DNA of 6,045 bases from contig DATDRQ010000140.1 of the NCBI GenBank assembly GCA_035291645.1, positions 1 to 6,045 on the forward strand. The letters are read 5' to 3'. The stretch's first letter is position 1; each line of letters begins with the position of its first letter. The notes beneath the pieces are model-generated. The model searched no databases. It was not told where the DNA came from and saw only the letters and a program-made list of their open reading frames with translations. The position numbers were made by a program, and so were the translations under genes. Source of the stretch: DATDRQ01 sp035291645. Lineage in GTDB: Bacteria > Chloroflexota > Anaerolineae > Anaerolineales > UBA4823. Shown piece by piece: positions 1-5,712 of this stretch.

Positions 1-2
1 AA

Positions 3-521
3 CCGCCGCTACAGGTTAAGCCCCCGCCTGGCATCGCCGTCACCCACCGGCAAAGGCAACACTGGTCACAACAGCGTATCTGGTTGAAGAGCCTCTACCC
101 ACCTGCGCTCACCTGGCACCTGCCATTCAACCTACACTCCTTCCAGCCCGGGCTGGTCGGTAGCGTTTACCGTTTCTTCAACGATACCGCCATTAAGCAG
201 TGGGCCGCCACCCAGGGGAAGGACTTGCTTGGGGTGTTGTCCTGGCAGCCTCACCTCCACCACGCCGACCACCTGTGGTTGGCCTGTTCACCGGAGACAG
301 AAGACCGGGCTATTTCCACTCTGCTGCCCTATGCCCGCTGGGAGCTGGGTGGGAGGGCGCGCATGACCCTGGATTTCCCAGCCAGGCGCGGACAGGCGGC
401 CTTCGAAGCAGCCAGCTTTCACATCCAGCAGACTCTGATCTGGATGTCCATCCCCTTGAGCCGGGAAACGGCAAGTCCAGCTCGAACCGCCAGAGCAGCC
501 ATTGGACTTTCCAGAGAATAA
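3..521 (+). CDS. GNAT-like N-acetyltransferase, C-terminal part (5' end outside window)
   Basis: The frame is open from the first bases of the window (codons from position 3) to the TAA at 519-521, so this is the 3' part of a longer gene. A TTG at 84 is an internal Leu codon, not a convincing start, because the protein-like sequence continues upstream of it (…QQRIWLKSLYPP). The visible protein has a 'LYPPALTWHLPF' segment, a 'GSVYRFFND' segment, a 'GVLSWQPHLHHADHLWLAC' strand pair and 'FHIQQTLIWMSIPL' near the end. From memory this resembles the C-terminal half of GNAT-fold acyltransferase-like proteins that precede ABC exporter genes in Anaerolineae. No clear acetyl-CoA loop is visible, so both activity and acceptor are unknown. 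The last 20 or so residues (after SIPLS) are Ala/Arg/Ser-rich and look unstructured. The gene ends 54 bp before the ABC ATPase on the same strand, which suggests cotranscription. The reading frame is secure; the family call is moderate. Confidence 0.6.
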   Translation, partial: PPLQVKPPPGIAVTHRQRQHWSQQRIWLKSLYPPALTWHLPFNLHSFQPGLVGSVYRFFNDTAIKQWAATQGKDLLGVLSWQPHLHHADHLWLACSPETEDRAISTLLPYARWELGGRARMTLDFPARRGQAAFEAASFHIQQTLIWMSIPLSRETASPARTARAAIGLSRE

Positions 522-575
522 GACGGTCTCGAGGCTCTCCCTGCAGGGCCCGGCTCATCCTCTCCGAGTAACCCT

Positions 576-1580
576 ATGACCGGTACCGTCCGGGTAGAAA
601 ACCTCTCCAAAACGTATCAAGTCCGGCAGCGAAAAGGTCTGTTTAAGTCTTTTCGCAGCACCGTCGAAGCTTTGAAGGGAGTCACGCTGGAAGTGCGCCC
701 AGGCGAGATCTTCGGGTTGCTGGGACCCAACGGGGCGGGCAAGACCACCCTGATCAAGATCCTCACGACCCTCTTGCTGCCGAGCTCCGGGGAGGCCTGG
801 GTAAACGGGTTCCACGTCCAGCGCCAGGAAAATCAGGTGCGAGCCTCGGTTGGATGCATGCTGATGGGGGAGCGTGGGCTGTATTGGAAGCTGACCGGGC
901 GGGAGAACCTGGAATACTTCGGCGCACTCTACCATCTCTCCCCGCAGGATCGCCGCCAGCGCGCCCTGGAGATCCTGGAGCGCATCCAGCTGGGGGAAAT
1001 CGCCGACCGCACCGTGGAAACGTATTCGTCCGGCCAGAAGATGAAACTGGCCTTTGGCAAGGCGCTGATCAACGACGCCCCGCTCCTGGTGCTCGACGAG
1101 CCGACCAACACCCTGGACGTACCATCTGCCAGCGAGCTGCGCGCCGTTGTGCGCGACCTGCACGCCCAGGGGAAAACCATCATCTACACGACGCACATCA
1201 TGAGCGAGGCCGAGACTTTGTGTGATCGGGTAGCGATCATCGACCACGGGCAACTGCTCGCCCTGGGCTCGATCGAGGAGCTCAAGGACTCCCTGAGGCG
1301 CGATCAGGTTACCCGCATCGAAGGCGTCATACCCTCCCGGGCGGTAGCAGCCGTAAAGCGCCTGCCTACCGTCCAGCAGGCCACCCGCACCAGCGCCGAT
1401 AGCGGCGATCTGTTGACGATCGTCACTTCCGACGGTCACGAATTCTTGCCTCAGATAATCGAAGCCCTCACCCAGACGGGGGCGACGATTAAGAAGATCG
1501 CTCCCGAAGAAGTCACGTTAGAGGACGTCTTCATCGCCAAGACGGGGCGCACCCTGGCAGAGGATACGCGCGAACGGTGA
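576..1580 (+). CDS. ABC-2 type exporter, ATP-binding subunit
   Basis: This is a cytoplasmic ATPase of 334 residues that should power the two permeases encoded directly downstream. Walker A GPNGAGKTT is at residues 50-58, a variant signature YSSGQ at 150-154, Walker B LLVLDEPT at 170-177, the D-loop LD at 180-181 and the switch histidine at 207 (TTHIMSEAE). The Q-loop stretch (VGCMLMGERGLYWKL, 92-106) contains no Gln. About 100 residues follow the nucleotide-binding domain and end in EEVTLEDVFIAKTGRTL, a tail usual in NatA/DrrA-like ATPases of drug, polysaccharide or sodium exporters. All other nucleotide-handling motifs are intact, so the protein is probably functional. The ATG at 576 is chosen because the domain starts right after it (VRVENLSKTY). 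No good Shine-Dalgarno sequence is visible, so initiation may depend on coupling with the upstream gene. The next gene starts 7 bp after the stop. The substrate is not predictable. Confidence 0.95.
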   Translation: MTGTVRVENLSKTYQVRQRKGLFKSFRSTVEALKGVTLEVRPGEIFGLLGPNGAGKTTLIKILTTLLLPSSGEAWVNGFHVQRQENQVRASVGCMLMGERGLYWKLTGRENLEYFGALYHLSPQDRRQRALEILERIQLGEIADRTVETYSSGQKMKLAFGKALINDAPLLVLDEPTNTLDVPSASELRAVVRDLHAQGKTIIYTTHIMSEAETLCDRVAIIDHGQLLALGSIEELKDSLRRDQVTRIEGVIPSRAVAAVKRLPTVQQATRTSADSGDLLTIVTSDGHEFLPQIIEALTQTGATIKKIAPEEVTLEDVFIAKTGRTLAEDTRER

Positions 1581-1587
1581 ACAGGTC

Positions 1588-2436
1588 ATGACCGCGACCA
1601 GCCCAACATTAAAGTCCAACCTGTCGATCGTGCTGGCCAGCGCCCGCATGCGCCTGGCAACCATCTCCCGGTATCCCGGGCAGTTGCTGATGGACATCTT
1701 CATCCCGATCGTGTTCGCGGCCATGCCCATCCTGCTCGGCCGGGCGACCGCCGGCCCTGACGCAGGCGAAAATTTTGCCCAGAACACGGGCACGAGCAAC
1801 TACGTCGCCTACATGTTGATCGGTTCCGCTGCCTTCACCATCGTGACCTATGCCTTCTGGCACATCGCCTACTGGCTGCGTTGGGAACAGGAGACCGGCA
1901 CCCTGGAGGCGCTCTACCTCAGCCCCACCCACCGGGTTTGGGTGGCTGGCGGCACAGCCTTATACAGCTGCCTGCGCTCCCTGTTCTCTGCTTCGGCTGC
2001 ATTCCTGATCGGTTCAAAGATCTTGGGCGTGAATCCCTTCGAGGGCGGGGTCGGCCTGGCTTTCCTGTTTATTCTTTCCGGGCTGATCCCGATCTACGGC
2101 CTGGCTCTCTTGTTCGGGGCGCTGGTGATCAAGGTCAAGGAAGCGAATGCGCTGATCAATCTGATGCAGTGGGGCGTGAGTTTCCTGATGGGCATCTTCT
2201 TCCCGATCGCTATGTTCCCCCCGCTGCTGAGGGCGATTGCTCTTCTCTTCCCACCGACCTGGATGACGAACGGGGTTCGCTCGGCGCTGCTGGGGCTAAC
2301 CTATTTCTTCCAGGAGTGGTACCTGGATCTGGCGGTATTGTGGGCATTTGCCCTGATCGCGCCCCTGTTGGGTTATTGGGTCTTCACCCGGGCAGAGACC
2401 AGCATCCGGCGCAACGAGGGGGTCGGACAGTTCTAA
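1588..2436 (+). CDS. ABC-2 type exporter, permease subunit 1
   Basis: This is an integral membrane protein of 282 residues, the usual length for a single ABC-2 permease. Six hydrophobic segments lie at roughly residues 31-51, 72-97, 118-147, 154-182, 189-212 and 247-267. The cytoplasmic loop after the second segment reads WEQETGTLEALYLSP (99-113), the coupling-loop motif of the ABC-2 family that contacts the ATPase. The N-terminus (ARMRLATISRYPGQLLMD) is an amphipathic elbow helix, and the C-terminus ends in a charged tail with GVGQF. A GGTGA at 1576-1580, overlapping the ATPase stop, lies 7 nt before the ATG and can serve as ribosome binding site, so translation is probably coupled. It should pair with the permease at 2461-3345 and the ATPase at 576-1580 as a heteromeric exporter. 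The family call is firm; the substrate is unknown. Confidence 0.93.
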   Translation: MTATSPTLKSNLSIVLASARMRLATISRYPGQLLMDIFIPIVFAAMPILLGRATAGPDAGENFAQNTGTSNYVAYMLIGSAAFTIVTYAFWHIAYWLRWEQETGTLEALYLSPTHRVWVAGGTALYSCLRSLFSASAAFLIGSKILGVNPFEGGVGLAFLFILSGLIPIYGLALLFGALVIKVKEANALINLMQWGVSFLMGIFFPIAMFPPLLRAIALLFPPTWMTNGVRSALLGLTYFFQEWYLDLAVLWAFALIAPLLGYWVFTRAETSIRRNEGVGQF

Positions 2437-2460
2437 GCCGTACCTGAGTGATAACGAAAC

Positions 2461-3345
2461 ATGTCTGAACGTGCGCTTTCCACTCCACCGGTCACTGCGA
2501 CCAGCTTAAGATCTGGATTCAGCACCTTCAAGGCGATGGTGCGCAAGGAGCTGATCCTGATGGTGCGCTATCCGGTCAACTTCATTGCCTCGTTCGGGCA
2601 GATATTCTTAATCGTTGCCATCCTCTCGCTAGGCGGCAGGACTTTCAGCGCCAATCTAGACAACCCGCCGCCGATCGGCGCGCCCCCCACAAGCGGCAAC
2701 CCTTCCGGCGTAGTCATCTATGGATTCATCCTGTTCATGTTCTTAAGCGACACTCTGTGGACGATCGGCTACAACGTGCGTCACGAACAGGTGCAGGGCA
2801 CCCTGGAGCAGCTGTACCTGAGCCCGGCCAGTAAGTTCGCCAGTCTGGTCTCCCGGGTCGCCAACATTCTGCTGTGGACAGGCTTGTTAACCCTGGCGGC
2901 GAGCGGCCTGATGGTGTTGATGATCGGGCGTCTCCCGGTCGAGAACCCCTGGCTGGGCCTGTATCTGCTGGTCATGAGCCTGGCAGGCACGTTCGGAATC
3001 GGTTTCGCCTTCGCCGCGCTGACCCTGCGCATTCGCGAGACCGCCCAGACCATGGCAAATCTGCTCCAGTTCGTCTTTCTAATTCTGTGCGCCAATTTCT
3101 TCCCGTTCTCCGCCCTGCCGCCTGTCCTGTTGAGGATTTCCCGCTTGATCCCGCTCTCCTACAGCGTCGACGCTTTCCGCTCGACCCTGATGAACTACCC
3201 GCCTGGTTACCCGGAGTTGGCTCCGATTAGCGTGGAGATCGTGATCGTCACCCTCTTCGGAATAGGCATGCCGTTCCTGGGCTACTACCTGTATCGCCGG
3301 GCAGAAGATCACGCCCGTCGCAGCGGCAGTCTTTCTTCCTTCTAG
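2461..3345 (+). CDS. ABC-2 type exporter, permease subunit 2
   Basis: This is the second permease half of the exporter, 294 residues long. The N-terminal 20 residues are polar, followed by the amphipathic segment FKAMVRKELILMVRYPVN. Hydrophobic segments lie at about 38-58, 83-105, 130-155, 163-187, 198-218 and 256-277. The coupling loop reads EQVQGTLEQLYLSP (109-122) and matches the equivalent loop of permease 1. A short Pro/Gly-rich extracytoplasmic stretch (DNPPPIGAPPTSGNPSG, 67-83) separates the first two helices and is absent from permease 1. The tail YRRAEDHARRSGSLSSF is basic and cytoplasmic. The gene begins 24 bp after permease 1; a weak GAGTGA at 2446-2451 is the only ribosome-binding-like sequence. 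The two permeases are only distantly alike, which fits an obligate heterodimer. No intrinsic terminator is visible after the stop. Confidence 0.93.
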   Translation: MSERALSTPPVTATSLRSGFSTFKAMVRKELILMVRYPVNFIASFGQIFLIVAILSLGGRTFSANLDNPPPIGAPPTSGNPSGVVIYGFILFMFLSDTLWTIGYNVRHEQVQGTLEQLYLSPASKFASLVSRVANILLWTGLLTLAASGLMVLMIGRLPVENPWLGLYLLVMSLAGTFGIGFAFAALTLRIRETAQTMANLLQFVFLILCANFFPFSALPPVLLRISRLIPLSYSVDAFRSTLMNYPPGYPELAPISVEIVIVTLFGIGMPFLGYYLYRRAEDHARRSGSLSSF

Positions 3346-3437
3346 AAAGCCTCAAGTAAGCTCCCGTATAACCAAAGCCGTGTCTGCAATCTGAAGCCGG
3401 AGCGTGGCCGTTTCACCCACAAACTGGCAGCGAAAGC

Positions 3438-3482
3438 AAAAAAAGATTCCTGGTTGACTTTCCTGCTGATTCGGCTTATACT
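3438..3482 (+). promoter_or_regulatory. Sigma70-type promoter with A-tract, upstream of the SWIM gene
   Basis: The -35 box TTGACT (3454-3459) and the -10 box TATACT (3477-3482) are separated by exactly 17 bp; each differs from the housekeeping consensus at one position. A run of seven A (3438-3444) lies about 10 bp above the -35 box and resembles an UP element. Transcription would begin near 3488-3490. That would give a leader of about 130 nt before the small SWIM protein gene. Confidence 0.75.
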
Positions 3483-3508
3483 GGAGATGACTGGAGAATC
3501 GCCCAATT

Positions 3509-3550
3509 ATGCAAGTGTCGTGTAGATACGCTCACTCGACCAGGATTTAA
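3509..3550 (+). CDS. Possible 13-codon leader peptide
   Basis: An ATG about 20 nt after the predicted transcription start opens a frame encoding MQVSCRYAHSTRI and closes with TAA at 3548-3550. The TAA overlaps the first bases of the perfect stem-loop at 3549-3579. A GGAG at 3493-3496 lies 12 nt before the ATG, rather far for a ribosome binding site. The position fits a leader peptide controlling an attenuator, but there is no run of one amino-acid codon. An ORF this short can arise by chance, so this is a candidate only. Confidence 0.2.
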   Translation: MQVSCRYAHSTRI

Positions 3551-3579
3551 GAGGCACGCCGGGAACCCGCGTGCCTCTT
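3549..3579 (+). promoter_or_regulatory. Perfect 11-bp stem-loop in the SWIM gene leader
   Basis: AAGAGGCACGC (3549-3559) is exactly complementary to GCGTGCCTCTT (3569-3579) around a 9-nt loop, CGGGAACCC. The stem lies between the promoter and the ribosome binding site of the SWIM gene. What follows (CGTTACCATTTATTTCCC) is T-rich but not an uninterrupted T-run. It could be a partial terminator or attenuator, an mRNA-stabilising 5' hairpin, or the 3' end of a small RNA of about 90 nt. A second, imperfect hairpin precedes it: AGTG 3514-3517 with CACT 3533-3536, and CGT 3519-3521 with ACG 3528-3530. The stem is certain, the function is not. Confidence 0.6.
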
Positions 3580-3617
3580 CGTTACCATTTATTTCCCTTG
3601 AAAGGAGATGTTCACAA

Positions 3618-3857
3618 ATGGATTACGGGATGATCGGAAAGATCGAGAAGGCTAAGCGATATGCCAGTCAGCGCGATCGAATCCATTTCGAATCATTCAA
3701 GGTTACGTTCGACGGTGAGAACAATCCCCACACCGTCCTTTTTCGAAACAGTGAGTGGCAATGTGATTGTGATTTCTTCCAGTCCCGCGGGCGTTGCAGC
3801 CACACCATGGCTCTTGAGATGATCCTGGAAGAAATGATCCCCGAACCGGTTAGCTAA
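3618..3857 (+). CDS. Small SWIM zinc-finger protein
   Basis: This 79-residue protein consists of a short helical, basic N-terminus (KIEKAKRYASQRDRI), a two-strand segment (FESFKVTFDGENNPHTVLF) and a SWIM-type zinc site. The zinc ligands read C49-x-C51-x8-C60-x-H62 (CDCDFFQSRGRCSH), followed by a helix (TMALEMILEEM). SWIM motifs bind zinc and usually mediate DNA or protein contacts, often as a domain of larger proteins such as SWI2/SNF2 ATPases or MULE transposases; here the domain stands alone. Similar stand-alone versions occur, as far as I recall, in Chloroflexota genomes without known function. Start choice is supported by a strong AAGGAG (3602-3607) 10 nt before the ATG. The gene has its own promoter and terminator and so is probably a monocistronic, well-expressed unit unrelated to the flanking transporters. 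The motif call is firm; the role is unknown. Confidence 0.88.
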   Translation: MDYGMIGKIEKAKRYASQRDRIHFESFKVTFDGENNPHTVLFRNSEWQCDCDFFQSRGRCSHTMALEMILEEMIPEPVS

Positions 3858-3877
3858 CCAATTTGAGTTTCAGCGAG

Positions 3878-3912
3878 AAGACGAGCCCCTCTGACAGGGC
3901 TCGTCTTTTTTT
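3878..3912 (+). terminator. Rho-independent terminator after the SWIM gene
   Basis: AAGACGAGCCC (3878-3888) pairs with GGGCTCGTCTT (3897-3907) around an 8-nt loop. A run of seven T (3906-3912) forms the 3' end. It lies 20 bp after the stop of the SWIM gene. The stem and T-run together make this a strong call. Confidence 0.93.
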
Positions 3913-4180
3913 CGGTAGGCTTTTTCCTACTCGCTCGCAGGTACTTCCCCCATTTCCCACTTCAATTGAAGTCAGTATAGTTACCTCGGTGTTTCCCCGC
4001 AACGGCAGTAAAACCTAGCCAGCCCCCGCGGTGAACAACCGATGTTTCTTGGGGAGCCGGCCTCTATTTCCCAGTTAAGGTTCGTCGCCCGCCATATCCA
4101 GGAGTTATTTTTCGATACGACGGTCTTCGCATCCTTACAAGTGATCCGGAGACCGCGCCCAAACTTAATCAGGAGTTCAT
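3913..4180. other. Non-coding gap between the SWIM gene terminator and the exporter relic
   Basis: I see no supportable gene here. Short ORFs on both strands (for example 4042-4221 on + and 3981-4193 on -) show no recognisable motif. Small structures are a 10-bp palindrome TTCAATTGAA at 3961-3970 and a 5-bp GTAGG/CCTAC stem just after the terminator. A TATAGT at 3976-3981 lacks a matching -35 box. Composition is more AT-rich than the flanking genes. The stretch may hold the old promoter region of the decayed ABC module, but nothing identifies it. Confidence 0.5.
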
Positions 4181-4254
4181 ATGCAAAAACCATCGCCAGT
4201 TCAATATGTCGATCTTCATGAGGGCGATCTTCATGAAGTCATTATCCAAACCTG
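4181..4254 (+). pseudogene. Probable N-terminal remnant of the relic ABC ATPase
   Basis: An AGGAG at 4171-4175 lies 5 nt before this ATG. The frame reads MQKPSPVQYVDLHEGDLHEV and then IIQT before the TGA at 4252-4254. The VQYVDLHE…GDLHEV pattern resembles the first strand of ABC ATPases, which commonly begin like 'V.V.DLHK.FG..HAV'. The homologous frame of the rest of the ATPase begins around 4240 in a different phase. I therefore infer that this is the old translation start, joined to the C-terminal part by a frame-disrupting deletion. The 12-bp direct repeat lies inside this piece. Alternatively it is a chance 24-codon ORF with a good ribosome binding site. Confidence 0.45.
4210..4236 (+). 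repeat. Two 12-bp direct repeats with a 15-bp period
   Basis: CGATCTTCATGA occurs at 4210-4221 and again at 4225-4236, separated by GGG. The period of 15 keeps the frame of the ORF at 4181, giving DLHE twice. The repeat lies immediately before the inferred deletion junction of the ABC ATPase. It may have arisen during that rearrangement, or it may reflect the natural DLH…DLH pattern of the ancestral N-terminus. Confidence 0.8.
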
Positions 4255-5103
4255 ACTGTTTGGGAAAACTTGAATTTCGCTGCTTCGCTGTACGGTGTCG
4301 GCATGCGGCGAGGTAAAAATTTAATGGCGCTGCTGGATTTTGTCGAGTTGGTCGAGGACAGACACGAGCTGGCCAGCCAGCTCTCCGGCGGTATGCAGCG
4401 GAGGTTGAGCCTGGCTGCCACCCTGGTCCACAACCCGGATCTGATCTTCCTGGACGAACCGACGGCAGGGATCGACCCGATTCTGCGTTCCAAGTTTTGG
4501 GATCATTTTAATGAGATGAAGCACGCAGGCCGGTCTCTATTTGTCACGACCCAGTACGTTAGCGAAGCGGCTTACTGCGACGTGGTGGGGATCATGTCGG
4601 AGGGAAATTTGGTCGCAGTCGATACTCCCGAAGGTTTACGGAAGGGCGCCTTGGGAGGGGATATCGTGGTTTTACGGTCGACTGGATGGATCAGCCACGA
4701 TTCGCAACTAAGGATTGAAGACCTGCCCTTCGTAAATGGGCGCCTCCGCAGGACCGGCGACAATGGGGTCGAGATCATCGTCGAGGAGGCCAGCACGGCG
4801 ATCCCCCAGCTGATGGAATGGGCGAACCAGAACAATTTGCAGATCGAATCGGTCGAGGAGTCGATCCCGCTGTTCGACGATGTTTTTGTCAAAGTGATCG
4901 AGGCGCATCGAAATGAGCAGAATTCATCGTTTTCTGATTCGTGCATCCGCCTTCTTGCGCAAAGAGGTGGTGGAGGTATTGCGCCAGCCGCGTCTGGTGC
5001 TCTTGCTCGTTCTGGGGCCGTTCCTTATCATGTTGCTTTTCGGTCTGGGGTACCGCAACGAGGCGCGCGTCCTGCGCACCATCTTTGTCGCATCCCCGGA
5101 TAA
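4237..5103 (+). pseudogene. Relic ABC-2 exporter ATPase lacking Walker A
   Basis: The open frame follows a TGA at 4234-4236 and starts inside the domain with YPNLTVWENLNFAASLYGVG, the segment that normally follows the Q-loop. A TTG at 4270 could act as a start but is a normal Leu codon of this motif. Signature LSGGM (4381-4395), Walker B LIFLDE (4441-4458) and D-loop GID are intact. The switch position is Gln instead of His (TTQYVSEA, codon 4552-4554). The C-terminal domain runs through ESIPLFDDVFVKVIEAHR to about 4911. The first 90 or so residues with Walker A are missing, so ATP hydrolysis is not expected. After 4912 the frame overruns the permease start by 191 bp and encodes a nonsense tail (from about SSFSDSCIRLL), which means the proper stop has been lost as well. 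The protein is of a different ABC-2 type from the ATPase at 576-1580. It is a pseudogene or at best a dead fragment. Confidence 0.85.
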
Positions 5104-5497
5104 CCCGCTCTCCTACCGGGTCGAGGCATTTGCAACGAACCTGGGGCCGCAACTGGTTTACCTTGGAATCCTGACCGACGAGGCGAATGCCCTGGGTGCC
5201 GGTTTCGTCATCTCATTAATCTCGCAAACCGATACCCAGGCCGTGCAGTACACCATGCTGCTTCTATTAGCCAGCATCTTTTTCAGCGGTTTCTTCCTCG
5301 ACCTGCGCTTGATGTGGGAGCCGCTCAGCATACTCTCCAGGATCCTGCCAGCCACCTACGGGATCTAGTTATTGCAGAACATCATGCTGCGCGGGGGAGG
5401 CCTTGACCCTCTCTTGATAGGAGGATTGGTCACACTCGGCGTGGTGCTGTTCGTGTTGAGCTGGCTGCTGCTTCACCGCCGGATGAAACAGGTCTAA
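4913..5497 (+). pseudogene. Relic ABC-2 permease with central deletion and in-frame amber codon
   Basis: The ATG at 4913 follows a GAGG (4900-4903) at 9 nt spacing, and the frame is open to TAG at 5366-5368 (151 residues). The N-terminus (FLRKEVVEVLRQPRLVLLLVLGPF) with the first helix at about 27-47 is typical of large ABC-2 permeases. The start of the large extracytoplasmic domain follows (VLRTIFVASPDNPL…FATNLGPQLVYLG). Around residue 94-97 (about 5192-5203) it jumps directly to the late helices (GFVISLISQTDTQAVQYTMLLLLASIFFSGFFLDL). Relatives I know are near 370-400 residues, so roughly 180-200 residues are missing. In the same frame past the TAG the sequence continues LLQNIMLRGGGLDPLLIGG, then a last helix and HRRMKQV, ending at TAA 5495-5497. 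The TAG most likely replaces a CAG (Gln) codon (GIQLLQN). With two lesions and a dead partner ATPase this is a pseudogene; a truncated 151-residue product could still be made. Confidence 0.85.
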
Positions 5498-5577
5498 GTT
5501 GGCCGCGATTTCCGGACCACGCGTAAGGATGTGGAAACCGTCGAATCAATAAAGTCTGTTCGTGAAACCAGACGTGG

Positions 5578-5602
5578 CGCTCGCACTGCCTCAGTGCGAG
5601 CG
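5578..5602 (+). terminator. Perfect 11-bp stem-loop, probable terminator
   Basis: CGCTCGCACTG (5578-5588) is exactly complementary to CAGTGCGAGCG (5592-5602) with a 3-nt CCT loop. The following sequence TCTATTCATTT is T-rich but interrupted. It lies 80 bp after the last codon of the exporter relic and would close that transcription unit. A weaker 5-bp stem (GTCTG 5554-5558 with CAGAC 5569-5573) precedes it. The stem is certain; the terminator role is likely but not clean because of the poor T-run. Confidence 0.6.
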
Positions 5603-5678
5603 TCTATTCATTTGCGGCCCGGCAAGCTCCTTCTACGACGTTCGGAGCGCGGGTGATCCTGCCTTTGTAAAGTTGCGG

Positions 5679-5684
5679 TAGAAT
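5679..5684 (+). promoter_or_regulatory. Candidate -10 box for the membrane protein gene
   Basis: TAGAAT lies 28 bp before the ATG at 5713 and matches the -10 consensus in five of six positions. No convincing -35 box is found 16-18 bp upstream. If used, it would give a short leader of about 20 nt, in keeping with the lack of a Shine-Dalgarno sequence before the ATG. This is a weak call. Confidence 0.25.
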
Positions 5685-5712
5685 CCTTGCGTTGCCTTGC
5701 GAACACCTACCC

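Noticed and set aside
539..548. CCCTGCAGGG palindrome between the GNAT gene and the ABC ATPase gene.
   Set aside because: A 10-bp self-complementary word with no room for a loop and no flanking regulatory signal; probably chance.
555..1439. 294-codon open frame on the minus strand opposite the ABC ATPase gene.
   Set aside because: It lies wholly opposite a strongly supported ATPase gene. Long antisense frames are common in GC-rich coding DNA, and its translation shows no domain-like pattern.
3961..3981. Palindrome TTCAATTGAA followed by TATAGT, considered as operator plus promoter.
   Set aside because: No -35 box at suitable spacing, and a 10-bp palindrome of this composition is not rare; too weak to annotate.
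3981..4193. 70-codon minus-strand frame in the intergenic gap.
   Set aside because: No recognisable motif and no convincing ribosome binding site or promoter; its translation looks like random sequence.
4042..4221. 59-codon plus-strand frame beginning MFLGEPASISQ.
   Set aside because: No recognised motif and no good ribosome binding site, and its 3' end overlaps the better supported ATG at 4181 in another frame.
4210..4236. Short direct repeats considered as a CRISPR or iteron element.
   Set aside because: Only two 12-bp copies with a 3-bp gap inside a pseudogene; there is no array, spacer pattern, cas gene or replication gene.
4890..5103. Programmed frameshift or functional ATPase-permease fusion at the overlap.
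   Set aside because: The ATPase frame beyond 4912 gives a nonsense tail. No slippery heptamer is evident, and both genes already carry inactivating deletions, so simple decay explains the overlap.
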